Program-made: the position numbers and the translations under genes
Shown here: positions 35,740 through 43,427 of the stretch, piece by piece
Position numbering within the stretch: position 1 is the first letter of the stretch
Layout: every line of letters begins with the position of its first letter
The notes under the pieces: model-generated
The model's input: only the letters and a program-made list of their open reading frames with translations
Databases searched by the model: none
What the model was told of the DNA's origin: nothing
Source of the DNA: Modestobacter excelsi
Lineage (GTDB): Bacteria > Actinomycetota > Actinomycetes > Mycobacteriales > Geodermatophilaceae
Direction of reading: 5' to 3'
Assembly: GCF_005930495.1 (NCBI RefSeq)
Contig: NZ_SJEX01000003.1
Coordinates: 1 to 64,000 of the forward strand
Length of the DNA stretch: 64,000 bases

Positions 35740-36396
35740 TCAGGGCGCCTCGGGCAGCAGCTGGAGCCGCACCGAGCGGTCGGCGGAGACCTCCGCCTCC
35801 AGCCCGGCCAGCCAGCGCGGCTCGCCGATGTCGCCACCGGTGACCTCCACGGCGCAGGCGCGCAGAACCGGGGAGTGGGTGACAGCCACGGTGAAGGCGG
35901 TGTCGTCCTCCCGGTCGGCCAGGCTTGCGGCAAAGGTGCGGATGCGGTCGGCCACGGCGGCGGCGTCGTCACCGGGCGGCTCGGGGTGCCGGACCCACCA
36001 GCCCACCCGGTCCGGCGCGGTCAGCCACTCGCTGAAGAAGGACACCTTCGCGACGTCGGCCTCGGTGAGACCGGGCACCTGGGCCGCGAAGGCGGCCTCG
36101 CTGCTCACCATGTCGACGCGGACCCCGGCGAGGTAGAGGTCGGGGTTGCGGAGCGCGAACGCGACCCCGTCCTCGAGGACCTCGGCCCCCGCCCCGCGCG
36201 CCCCCCGGGCGACCGCGGCGGCGGTGTCCCGGGTCCGGCGGGTCTCGCCGCTGATCACCCGGATCGGGCCGTCGGCCCGGCCGGCGAGCCGGCGGCCCAC
36301 CTCGACGGCGGTCTGCAGCCCCTCCTCGGTCACCGGGACGTCGCCGCGGTGGGAGGTGACCTCACCGTGGCGGAGCAGGAACAGGCGCTGGGTCAA
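35740..36396 (-). CDS. Histidine phosphatase superfamily protein
   Basis: This 218-residue protein opens with LFLLRHGEVT, the RHG motif whose histidine (residue 10) forms the phospho-intermediate, and AVTHSPVLRA supplies the second histidine. The family removes phosphate from small molecules. I use the TTG start at 36396 because GAGG lies five bases upstream; a GTG seven codons earlier is less well placed. The presence of a phosphatase in the same regulon as a PEP-synthase-like phosphotransferase suggests removal of the activating phosphate, as CreD does in cresol catabolism. That link is inference. Confidence 0.8.
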   Translation of the reverse strand: MTQRLFLLRHGEVTSHRGDVPVTEEGLQTAVEVGRRLAGRADGPIRVISGETRRTRDTAAAVARGARGAGAEVLEDGVAFALRNPDLYLAGVRVDMVSSEAAFAAQVPGLTEADVAKVSFFSEWLTAPDRVGWWVRHPEPPGDDAAAVADRIRTFAASLADREDDTAFTVAVTHSPVLRACAVEVTGGDIGEPRWLAGLEAEVSADRSVRLQLLPEAP

Positions 36397-36425
36397 GAGG
36401 ACCTCCGGGTCGGGGACGAACAGCC

Positions 36426-36452
36426 GGGACGCCGCCTCGGTGGCGGCGTCCC
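36426..36452 (-). terminator. Intercistronic hairpin after the second UPF0261 gene
   Basis: GGGACGCCGCC at 36426-36436 pairs with GGCGGCGTCCC at 36442-36452 around a 5-base loop, between the UPF0261 and histidine phosphatase genes. It may lower expression of the phosphatase. Confidence 0.5.
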
Positions 36453-36482
36453 GGCGACGGGTCGTGGTGGGGACGGGACGGG

Positions 36483-37769
36483 TCAGCCGGCGGTGGTCAC
36501 GCTGGCGGCCGGGATCCCGGCCCCCTGGCGCCGCTCCCACTGCTCGACGAAGAGCTCGTAGACGGCGTCGGCGAACGCGGTGTCGTTGATGTTGGCGTCC
36601 ATCTCGACCACCTGCACGGTCGGGTCGAGCGCGCTCCGCAGGGTGTCCAGCAGCGGCGACACGTCCACGCCGTGCCACTGGCTCCCCTCCTTGAAGTAGT
36701 TGTCCAGCCCGTTCAGGGGCAGGGCGACCGCCTTCGGGCCGGGGGCGCGGTTGACGTGGTCGGCGATGTACTCGCCCAGCCGGCGCATCTCGTCCGGGGT
36801 GGCCAGCAGCGAGGTGATGTTCGGGTTGTGGATGATGATGTTGCGCTCGTCGGTGTCGAACTCGGCCGGGATGGTGTCGCGGGCCCCGAAGTTGAAGCAC
36901 TCGGCCGCACCGGGGACGACGACCAGCGGGATCCCGGTGCGGATCGCCGCCTCCATCCGGTCCACGCCCGGGTCGAAGATGCCCTTGTTCCAGTGGTTGA
37001 TGATCTCCGGCAGCGTGTAGTCGATCAGCCCGTCGATGGCGCCGGTGTCGATCAGGTGCTCCATGCCCGCGCCCTCGCCGACCGCGTGGAAGGTGACGAC
37101 CTCGAAGCCGTTCTCCTCCAGCTGCTCGCGGATGCGCATGACGCCCGGGGTGGTCACCCCGAACATCGAGATCGCGATGAGCGGCTTGCTGGCCTCGGCC
37201 TGCGACCGGGTGGTCTCGTAGCCGCGGGCCAGGCCGGCGGCCGCGTGCGCGGCGTTGCTCAGCACCTGCTTGGAGATGCGGTTGAGCCCGGCGATGTCGG
37301 TGACGGCGTTCATCATCATCATGTCCGAGTGCCCGACGTAGGGCCGGGTGTTGTTCGAGGCCATGGTGCTGACGATCAGCTTGGGCACGCCGATGCCGAG
37401 GTTCTGCAGCGCGCCGCCGAGCAGGTCGGTGCCGCCGGTGCCGCCCAGCCCCAGCACCGCGTCGATCCGGCCCTGCTCGCACAGCTCGGCGAGCAGCGAG
37501 CGCAGCCCCTCGCTCATCTTCGTGATGGCGACGTTCCGCCCGCCGGCGCCGCCCTCGACGCCCGCCGCGAAGTCGGCGAGCCGCACGCCCGCCCGGGCCG
37601 CCACCTCGCTGGCCGCGATGTCCGGCGGGAAGTACGGCTCGCCGAGGACGCCGCAGTCGACCACCAGGACGTCGACGTCGGCGGCGAGCAGGGCGTCGCG
37701 GACGTAGGCGTACTCGGTGCCCTTGGTGTCCAGGGTGCCGGCGAGACAGACGACGGGCTTGCGGGACAT
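36483..37769 (-). CDS. UPF0261 / Tm-1-like ATP-binding domain protein, copy 2
   Basis: This 428-residue protein is a full-length paralogue of the protein at 18022: it opens with LAGTLDTKGTEYAYVRDA, has the Gly loop LGGTGGTDLLGGALQNLG, and carries HNPNITSLLATP toward the end. Unlike copy 1, no TIM-barrel partner gene is attached; it sits between the Mo-hydroxylase large subunit and a histidine phosphatase. I chose the ATG at 37769 with GAGGAG five bases upstream. Function is unknown; two diverged copies in one regulon suggest two related substrates or steps. Confidence 0.85.
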   Translation of the reverse strand: MSRKPVVCLAGTLDTKGTEYAYVRDALLAADVDVLVVDCGVLGEPYFPPDIAASEVAARAGVRLADFAAGVEGGAGGRNVAITKMSEGLRSLLAELCEQGRIDAVLGLGGTGGTDLLGGALQNLGIGVPKLIVSTMASNNTRPYVGHSDMMMMNAVTDIAGLNRISKQVLSNAAHAAAGLARGYETTRSQAEASKPLIAISMFGVTTPGVMRIREQLEENGFEVVTFHAVGEGAGMEHLIDTGAIDGLIDYTLPEIINHWNKGIFDPGVDRMEAAIRTGIPLVVVPGAAECFNFGARDTIPAEFDTDERNIIIHNPNITSLLATPDEMRRLGEYIADHVNRAPGPKAVALPLNGLDNYFKEGSQWHGVDVSPLLDTLRSALDPTVQVVEMDANINDTAFADAVYELFVEQWERRQGAGIPAASVTTAG

Positions 37770-37808
37770 GGTCACTCCTCTGTGACGGGGGAACGGTGAG
37801 GTGGTGCC

Positions 37809-37835
37809 ACGCCGGGCCGCGGGGCGGCCCGGCGT
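37809..37835 (-). terminator. Hairpin between the Mo-hydroxylase and UPF0261 genes
   Basis: ACGCCGGGCCGC at 37809-37820 pairs with GCGGCCCGGCGT at 37824-37835 around a 3-base loop, right after the large-subunit stop. It may partly stop transcription or stabilise the upstream message. Confidence 0.55.
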
Positions 37836-37836
37836 C

Positions 37837-40164
37837 CTACTGCGCGGCCTCGGCCGCCTGGATCGCCGCCCAGACCCGCTCGGGGGTCAGCGGCAGGTCG
37901 CGGATGACCACGCCGGCGGCGTCGGCCACCGCGGCGCCCAGCGCGCCGGCGGTGCACAGCAGCGCGCCCTCGCTGATCCCCTTAGAGCCGTAGGGGCCCG
38001 GGCCGTCGTGGTTCTCCACGGCGGCGCTGACCAGCTCGACGGGGACGTCCTTGAAGGTCGGGATCCGGTAGTCCAGGGCGCCGAGGTTCCGGATCCGGCC
38101 GTGCTCGTCGAGCAGCAGCTGCTCCATCTGGCTGTGGCCCAGGCCCATGATCGCGGCGCCCTCGTCCTGGGAGACGACCTGCAGCGGGTTCAGCTCGGTG
38201 CCGACGTCGCTGACCGTCACGTGCCGGGTCAGCAGCAGCTCACCGGTCTCCCGGTCGACCTCGACCTCGATCGCGGTGGCGTTGAACTCGTAGAACGCCG
38301 CGTCGCCGCCGAGCGGGTGCTTGCCCTTGCCGCGCAGCCGCCGGGTGCCCTGGCCGATGAACTCACCGCGCAGCGACCCGAGCGCCGTCCGTGCCGCCTC
38401 CGGCAGGGGCAGCTCGCCCTCCGGCGTGACCAGCACGCCGGGCCGCTCCTCCAGCTCCTCGGGCGGGACGCCGGTCGACTCGGCGTAGAGGGCCAGCACC
38501 CGCTGGCGGACGTCCCTGCAGGCCTCCAGCACCGCCGAGCCCATGAACACCGTCGACCGGCTCGCGGAGGTCTGCAGGTCGAACGGGACGGTGCCGGTGT
38601 CGCCGCTGACCACGCTCACCTGGTCGAGAGGGGCGCCGAGCTCGTCGGCGACGATCTGCTGCCACAGCGTCCGCGCGCCCTGGCCCATGTCCGACGTGCC
38701 CGCGTACACGATGGCGCTGCCGTCGGCCAGCAGCCGGACCAGGCTCTGCGAGAGCCCCGAGGTCGCCCCGGGCTTGATGCCCACGGCGATGCCCCGCCCC
38801 CGGCCCGGGGGCAGCGGCGTGCCCCAGCCGATCAGTTCGGCGGCCTTCTCCAGGCTCTGGTGCCACTCGCCGTCGGCCGCCGCGGCCGACTCGCCGCGCA
38901 CGAACGCCTCGCCCTTCGCGACGAGGTTGCGGCGGCGGATCTCCAGCCCGTCGAGGCCGAGCCGCCGGGCGCCGGCGTCGAGCTGGGACTCCAGCGCCCA
39001 GGACACCTGCGGGCTGCCGAAGCCGCGGAACGCGGTGCTGGGGGTCGTGTTGGTCATCACCGCGCGGGCGTCGATCCGCACGCCGGGGATGCGGTAGGGC
39101 CCGGCGGCCACGTAGCTGCCCTTGCCCATCACCCGGGGGGCGACGTCGGCGTAGGCGCCGATGAGGAAGTCGGCGTCGACGTGGTGGAAGGTGAGCGCGC
39201 CGTCGGCGGTGAAGCCGGTGCGGGCGGCGATGCGGCAGCCGGCCCGGCGCATGCTCTGGAAGGTCTCCTCCAGGGAGAGCACGAGCCGGCAGGTCCGCCG
39301 GGTGCGCAGCGCCAGGAAGGCCAGCAACGGCTCGAGCTTCGGGTTCTGCTTGCCACCGAACCCGCCGCCGGGGTCCGGGGCGAACACCCGCACCTGGTTC
39401 AGCGGCAGGCCGAGCACCGAGGCGAGCGTGCGCTGCAGCAGGTAGGGGTGCTGGACCGGGGAGTAGACGTCGAGCCCGCCGGAGTCGGTCGGGACGGCGA
39501 CGGTGCCACCCGGCTCGATCGGGAAGTGGGTGACCATCGGGAAGGTGTAGGTCTCCTCGACCACGACCTCGGTGCGCGCCTCCTCGGCCTCGAGGTCGCC
39601 CCAGGCGTAGTGCGCCTCCTCCAGCACGTTCGTGTCGGCCAGGGCGTGGCCGGGGCGCAGCGAGGGCTCCTGGACCCGGTGCGCACCCGGGGCCAGGGCG
39701 TCGTCCAGCGTGTAGACGCCGGGCAGCTCCCGGTGGTCGACGCGCACCGCCCGGGCTGCGGCCTGGGCGGCATCGAGGGTCTTGGCGACGACGGCCGCGA
39801 CCGGCTCGCCGTGGTAGTTGACCCGGCCGTCGGCCAGCACCGGCCGGTCGGTGTGGGACACCCCGAACCGCGGCATCGGCGAGGGCAGGTCCGCCGCGGT
39901 GACCACGTCGACGACGCCCGGGACGGCGCGGGCGGCGGTGGTGTCGATGCCGAGGACGTCGGCGCAGCCGACCGGCACCGTGACGAGCGCGACCTGCAGC
40001 GAGCCGGGGAAGCGCAGGTCAGCCACGAACCGCTGGGCGCCCGACGTCCGGTCACCGCCGCCGTAGCGGAGCACCGGCCGGCCGACCTGGCCCTGCGGGT
40101 AGGGGTCCGACGGCTCGCCGAGCGCGTCGCGCTGCTCGATGGCTCGTTCCGGGGCCGTGGTCAC
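37837..40164 (-). CDS. Xanthine dehydrogenase-family molybdenum-binding subunit (CoxL/XdhA-like)
   Basis: This 775-residue protein is the catalytic subunit of a three-part molybdenum hydroxylase. Motifs that hold molybdopterin are visible: DPGGGFGGKQNPK, AFRGFGSPQVSW and GTSDMGQGARTLWQQ. QDEGAAIMGLGHSQMEQ near the C-terminus has the glutamate expected at the active site. Enzymes of this family use water to hydroxylate a carbon next to nitrogen or an aldehyde, on purines, pyridines, quinolines or aldehydes. It lacks the CO dehydrogenase AYxCSFR loop as far as I can see. The GTG start overlaps the 2Fe-2S subunit stop by four bases. Confidence 0.9.
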   Translation of the reverse strand: MTTAPERAIEQRDALGEPSDPYPQGQVGRPVLRYGGGDRTSGAQRFVADLRFPGSLQVALVTVPVGCADVLGIDTTAARAVPGVVDVVTAADLPSPMPRFGVSHTDRPVLADGRVNYHGEPVAAVVAKTLDAAQAAARAVRVDHRELPGVYTLDDALAPGAHRVQEPSLRPGHALADTNVLEEAHYAWGDLEAEEARTEVVVEETYTFPMVTHFPIEPGGTVAVPTDSGGLDVYSPVQHPYLLQRTLASVLGLPLNQVRVFAPDPGGGFGGKQNPKLEPLLAFLALRTRRTCRLVLSLEETFQSMRRAGCRIAARTGFTADGALTFHHVDADFLIGAYADVAPRVMGKGSYVAAGPYRIPGVRIDARAVMTNTTPSTAFRGFGSPQVSWALESQLDAGARRLGLDGLEIRRRNLVAKGEAFVRGESAAAADGEWHQSLEKAAELIGWGTPLPPGRGRGIAVGIKPGATSGLSQSLVRLLADGSAIVYAGTSDMGQGARTLWQQIVADELGAPLDQVSVVSGDTGTVPFDLQTSASRSTVFMGSAVLEACRDVRQRVLALYAESTGVPPEELEERPGVLVTPEGELPLPEAARTALGSLRGEFIGQGTRRLRGKGKHPLGGDAAFYEFNATAIEVEVDRETGELLLTRHVTVSDVGTELNPLQVVSQDEGAAIMGLGHSQMEQLLLDEHGRIRNLGALDYRIPTFKDVPVELVSAAVENHDGPGPYGSKGISEGALLCTAGALGAAVADAAGVVIRDLPLTPERVWAAIQAAEAAQ

Positions 40165-40673
40165 CGCTCGCTCCTGCGTGCCGCCGTGGCCTGCACCGCG
40201 CGGACGATCCGCTGGTAGCCGGCGCAGCGGCACAGGTTGCCCGACAGGGCCTCGCGGATCTGCACCTCGTCCGGTTCCGGGTTGGTCCTCAGCAGGTACT
40301 CCGCGGACACCACCTGGCCGGGGATGCAGAACCCGCACTGCACGGCCCCGGCGTTGAGGAACTCCTCCTGCAGGTCGGTCAGCCCATCGTCGGACAGCCC
40401 CTCGACGGTGGTGACCTGGTGGCCCTCGGCCTCGACGCACAGCACCAGGCAGGAGTTCACCGATTTGCCGTCGAGCAGCACGGTGCACGCCCCGCACTCG
40501 CCCTCGGCGCAGCAGCTCTTGGTGCCGGGCAGCCCGACCTCGTCACGGAGCCCGTCGAGCAGGGTGCGGTGGGTGGGGACGGCGACGGTGCGCTCGCTGC
40601 CGTTGACGGTCAGCGTGACCGTCTGCAGCCCGTCGTCGTCGAGGTGGTCGGGTACGCGGGCGGTGCTGGTCAC
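40161..40673 (-). CDS. (2Fe-2S)-binding subunit of the molybdenum hydroxylase (CoxS/XdhC-like)
   Basis: This 170-residue protein has two iron-sulfur domains. The N-terminal plant-ferredoxin type has the cysteines in CCAEGECGACTV (C55, C60, C63) and C75; the C-terminal type has QCGFCIPGQVV and LCRCAGYQRIV. It passes electrons from the molybdenum centre to the FAD subunit. The GTG at 40673 overlaps the FAD subunit stop, and its own stop overlaps the large-subunit start. Confidence 0.92.
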   Translation of the reverse strand: MTSTARVPDHLDDDGLQTVTLTVNGSERTVAVPTHRTLLDGLRDEVGLPGTKSCCAEGECGACTVLLDGKSVNSCLVLCVEAEGHQVTTVEGLSDDGLTDLQEEFLNAGAVQCGFCIPGQVVSAEYLLRTNPEPDEVQIREALSGNLCRCAGYQRIVRAVQATAARRSER

Positions 40674-41524
40674 GACGCCATCTCCCTGGGGTCCCGGCGG
40701 TCCGCCGCAGCGAGGACCGCGCGCTTGGTCAGTACGCGGAGCGTCGCGAGCCGGTACTCGCGGCTGCCCCGCACGTCGGTGATCGGGGTGGCGACGCCCA
40801 GCAGCTCGTCCAGCGCCCGGTCCAGCGACGCGTCGTCGGTGAGGTCGACCGGGCCGGGGACGGCGGTGCGGAGCGGCCGCGGGCCGACCGCGCCCATGCC
40901 GACCACCAGGCCGCCGTCGGGGCCGACGCCGGCGGCGACGCTGACCGTGGCCAGGTCGACCCCGCGGCGCCGGGTGAGCCGGCGGAAGGCCGAGGCGGAG
41001 CCCGGGGCGGGCCGGGGCAGGTCGAGCCGGGTCACCAGCTCGCCGGGCCCGCACAGCGTCCGGCGGGGGCCGAGGAAGAACTCGTCCAGCGACGCCGTCC
41101 GGTCGCCGTCCTGGGAGCTGATCGTCACCCGGGCGCCGTGCACGAGCAGCGGCGGAGCGGTGTCCGCGGCCGGGGAGGCGTTGCACGAGTTGCCGACCAG
41201 GCTGGCCCGGTTGCGGATCGCCACGGACCCGACGGTGAGCGCCGCCTCGACCAGCGCCGGGTACCACTCGCCGATGACGGGGTGGCTGACCAGCTCGCCC
41301 ATCGTGTACGTGGGGCCGATCCGCACGCCGTCGTCGGTGACGACGATCGGTTCGGGCAGGTCGGTCACGCCCTTGAGGTCGACGAGCACGTCGGCGACGT
41401 CGTGGTGGTGCCGCAGGCCGACCAGCAGGTCGGTGCCGCCCACGAGGGGGCGTGCCCGCGCGCCTCCCTCGGCCAGCGCGGTGAGCGCGTCGGCACGGCT
41501 GGTCGGCCGGTGGTACTCCGTCAT
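40670..41524 (-). CDS. FAD-binding subunit of the molybdenum hydroxylase (CoxM-like)
   Basis: This 284-residue protein has the FAD loops ARPLVGGTDLLVGLRHH and VGSVAIRNRASLVGNSCN, followed by a C-terminal CO-dehydrogenase flavoprotein domain. It accepts electrons from the iron-sulfur subunit and passes them to NAD+ or a quinone. It lies 25 bases after the alcohol dehydrogenase gene and overlaps the 2Fe-2S gene by four bases, so all belong to the operon starting at 42605. Confidence 0.9.
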   Translation of the reverse strand: MTEYHRPTSRADALTALAEGGARARPLVGGTDLLVGLRHHHDVADVLVDLKGVTDLPEPIVVTDDGVRIGPTYTMGELVSHPVIGEWYPALVEAALTVGSVAIRNRASLVGNSCNASPAADTAPPLLVHGARVTISSQDGDRTASLDEFFLGPRRTLCGPGELVTRLDLPRPAPGSASAFRRLTRRRGVDLATVSVAAGVGPDGGLVVGMGAVGPRPLRTAVPGPVDLTDDASLDRALDELLGVATPITDVRGSREYRLATLRVLTKRAVLAAADRRDPREMAS

Positions 41525-41549
41525 CGTTGCCTTCTCCCGGGACGGCCGC

Positions 41550-42605
41550 TCAGGGATGGATGATGATCTTGACGGCGCCGCTGGAGCGGTCGTCGAAGAC
41601 GGCGAGCGCCTCGGCGTACTCCGACAGCGGGAAGTGGTGCGTGATCAGCTCGCCGACGCGCATCCGGCCGTCCGCGACGAACGGCAGGACCCGTCGCATC
41701 TCCCCGGCCGAGGCGCGCGAGCCGACCAGCTCGAGCTCGTCGAGCACCAGCGACTGCAGGCGGAGGGCGACGTCCTCGGTGGGGATGCCGACCATGGCGC
41801 AGCGACCGCCGCGGCGCAGCATCGCCATCGCCCAAGTCAGCGTCTCGGGGACCCCGGCGCACTCGAGGACGACGTCGGCGCCCAGCCCACCGGTGAGCTC
41901 GCGGACCGCCGCGACCGGGTCGCCGGCGGCGGTGTCCACGGTCAGGAACCCCAGGGCCGCGGCCTTCTGCAGCCGGTGCCCCCGCCCGACGACGACCACC
42001 CGGGCGGCGCCGCAGATCGTGGCCGCGTCGCCGGCGAGCAGGCCGATCGCGCCGGCGCCGGTCACCGCGACGGTGTCGCCGGGCTTGATGTTGCCGCGGC
42101 GGGCGACGTGCAGCGCGATGCTGGCCGGGTCGACGACGGCGCCCTCCTCGAAGGACACCTCGTCGGGGAGCCGGAAGACGCACTTCACGTCGTGCACCAC
42201 GTACGTGGCGTCGCAGCCCTGCACGTTGTGCCCGTACTGGGCGTGCAGCCCGGGCTTGCCGTAGTTCTCGCAGAGGTTGTACTGCCCCTCGACGCACTTC
42301 TGGCAGGCGCCGCAGGCGTTGTGGCTGGTACCGGCGACCCGGTCGCCCACCGAGAAGCCGAACGCCTCCGCGCCCTCCCCGAGGGCGACGATCTCACCGG
42401 CCCACTCGTGGCCGGGGGTGAAGGGGAAGGCCGGCGGCCAGAAGCCGGGGTAGTGGCCGTGGATCAGGTGTGCGTCGGTGCCGCAGATGGACGTCGCCCG
42501 CACCCGGGCGAGCACCTCGTGGCGCCCCGGCTGGGGGACCGGCTTCTCCTGGATCTCCAGCTCGTCCGGTTCCAGGACCACCAGGGCCTGCATCGTCTCG
42601 GTCAC
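41550..42605 (-). CDS. Zinc-dependent alcohol dehydrogenase (threonine/sorbitol dehydrogenase-like)
   Basis: This 351-residue medium-chain dehydrogenase has catalytic zinc ligands in ATSICGTDAHLIHG and GHEWAG, the structural zinc cysteines in HNACGACQKCVEGQYNLC, and AVTGAGAIGLLAGD for NAD(P). It is closer to threonine/sorbitol dehydrogenases than the aryl-alcohol type at 32686. The GTG at 42605 has GGGAGA seven bases upstream. It is the first gene of the Mo-hydroxylase operon, driven from the promoter at 42694 with site G at its start. Confidence 0.85.
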   Translation of the reverse strand: MTETMQALVVLEPDELEIQEKPVPQPGRHEVLARVRATSICGTDAHLIHGHYPGFWPPAFPFTPGHEWAGEIVALGEGAEAFGFSVGDRVAGTSHNACGACQKCVEGQYNLCENYGKPGLHAQYGHNVQGCDATYVVHDVKCVFRLPDEVSFEEGAVVDPASIALHVARRGNIKPGDTVAVTGAGAIGLLAGDAATICGAARVVVVGRGHRLQKAAALGFLTVDTAAGDPVAAVRELTGGLGADVVLECAGVPETLTWAMAMLRRGGRCAMVGIPTEDVALRLQSLVLDELELVGSRASAGEMRRVLPFVADGRMRVGELITHHFPLSEYAEALAVFDDRSSGAVKIIIHP

Positions 42606-42654
42606 GTTCTGGTCTCCCGGTGGGTTCGCGGTGCTGCGGGTGGGGACCCGCTTC

Positions 42655-42694
42655 ACCGATTATCGAAAGTAGGGCGGGGCAGTGAGGTCGTCAA
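42655..42694 (-). promoter_or_regulatory. Promoter and site G for the ADH/Mo-hydroxylase operon
   Basis: On the minus strand, TTGACG (42694-42689), 17 bases and TACTTT (42671-42666) form a strong promoter. The motif ACCGATTATCGAA at 42655-42667 lies right after the -10, at the start point. Site H lies just upstream of the -35, so the promoter is flanked by two motif copies. Confidence 0.7.
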
Positions 42695-42697
42695 GCC

Positions 42698-42714
42698 TCA
42701 TCGATGATCGACGA
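42698..42714. promoter_or_regulatory. Site H: GntR-type operator candidate upstream of the Mo-hydroxylase promoter
   Basis: TCATCGATGATCGACGA at 42698-42714 contains ATCGATGATCGAC (42700-42712). It shares 17 of 18 bases with site D (reversed) at the second GntR gene, a closer match than to the other sites. It sits four bases from the -35 of the Mo-hydroxylase promoter, between that promoter and the end of the third GntR gene. Confidence 0.65.
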
Positions 42715-42719
42715 GGCGG

Positions 42720-43427
42720 TCAGTCGTCGGCGGGTGCGCCGAGGGCGGTGGGGTGGTGGGCCTGCAGCAGGTCGCTGACCGAGAGCTGGTGGGCCCGGGC
42801 GGCGGCGGCGGCGCGCTCGGGGTCGCGGGCGCGGAGCGCCGCCAGGATCGGGACGTGCTCGGCCACGATCCCGCGCACGTCGACACCGGGCAGGGTCAGC
42901 GTGATGAACGTGCGCGCGAACGGGGCGAGCTGGTCGAAGGCCCGCTGCAGCGCGTGGTTCTCCGAGGCCTCGGCGATCAGGTGGTGGAAGCGGACGTCGG
43001 CGTCGGTGACGCCGGAGAAGTCCCCGTCGTCCAGCCGTGCCGACATGTCCGCGACCAGCCCCTCGAGCGCGTCGAGCGTCGAGTCGGGGATGCGCTCAGC
43101 CGCCAGACGGGCGGCCAGGGCGTCGACCTCCGCCCGCACCAGGCTGACGTCGGCCAGCTCCTTGGCGCTGGGCAGCCGGACCCGCGCCCCGCGGCGGGGG
43201 TGGATGGTGACGATCCCGACCGCAGCCAGCTCGCGCAGGCCCTCGCGCACGGGGGACTGGCTCAGTCCCAGCTCCTTGGCGAGCTTGAACTCGACGATCC
43301 GCTCGCCGGGCCGGTAGTGCCCGCCGACGATCCGGTCGAGCACCAGCCGCTTGACGGTCGCCGAGAGCAGCTCGCCGCCGAAGTCGGCGCCCGGCCGGAT
43401 CTCGCCCACCGCACCCGCCTCCGTCAC
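42720..43427 (-). CDS. GntR-family regulator, FCD subfamily, copy 3
   Basis: This 235-residue protein has a winged helix with LSQSPVREGLRELAAV and IHPRRGARVRL, then an FCD domain with DADVRFHHLIAEA and a later EHVPILAAL histidine. The start is a GTG overlapping the stop of the BKACE gene (GTGA), so the two are translationally coupled and the regulator is made with its pathway enzyme. Site H lies just past its stop. It is the third FCD regulator of the two blocks; which sites each one reads cannot be decided by eye. Confidence 0.87.
   Translation of the reverse strand: MTEAGAVGEIRPGADFGGELLSATVKRLVLDRIVGGHYRPGERIVEFKLAKELGLSQSPVREGLRELAAVGIVTIHPRRGARVRLPSAKELADVSLVRAEVDALAARLAAERIPDSTLDALEGLVADMSARLDDGDFSGVTDADVRFHHLIAEASENHALQRAFDQLAPFARTFITLTLPGVDVRGIVAEHVPILAALRARDPERAAAAARAHQLSVSDLLQAHHPTALGAPADD

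Noticed and set aside
36483-37769. Second UPF0261 gene as a recent duplication of the first
   Set aside because: The proteins share motifs but differ widely over their length and neighbours, so the copies are old or came separately.
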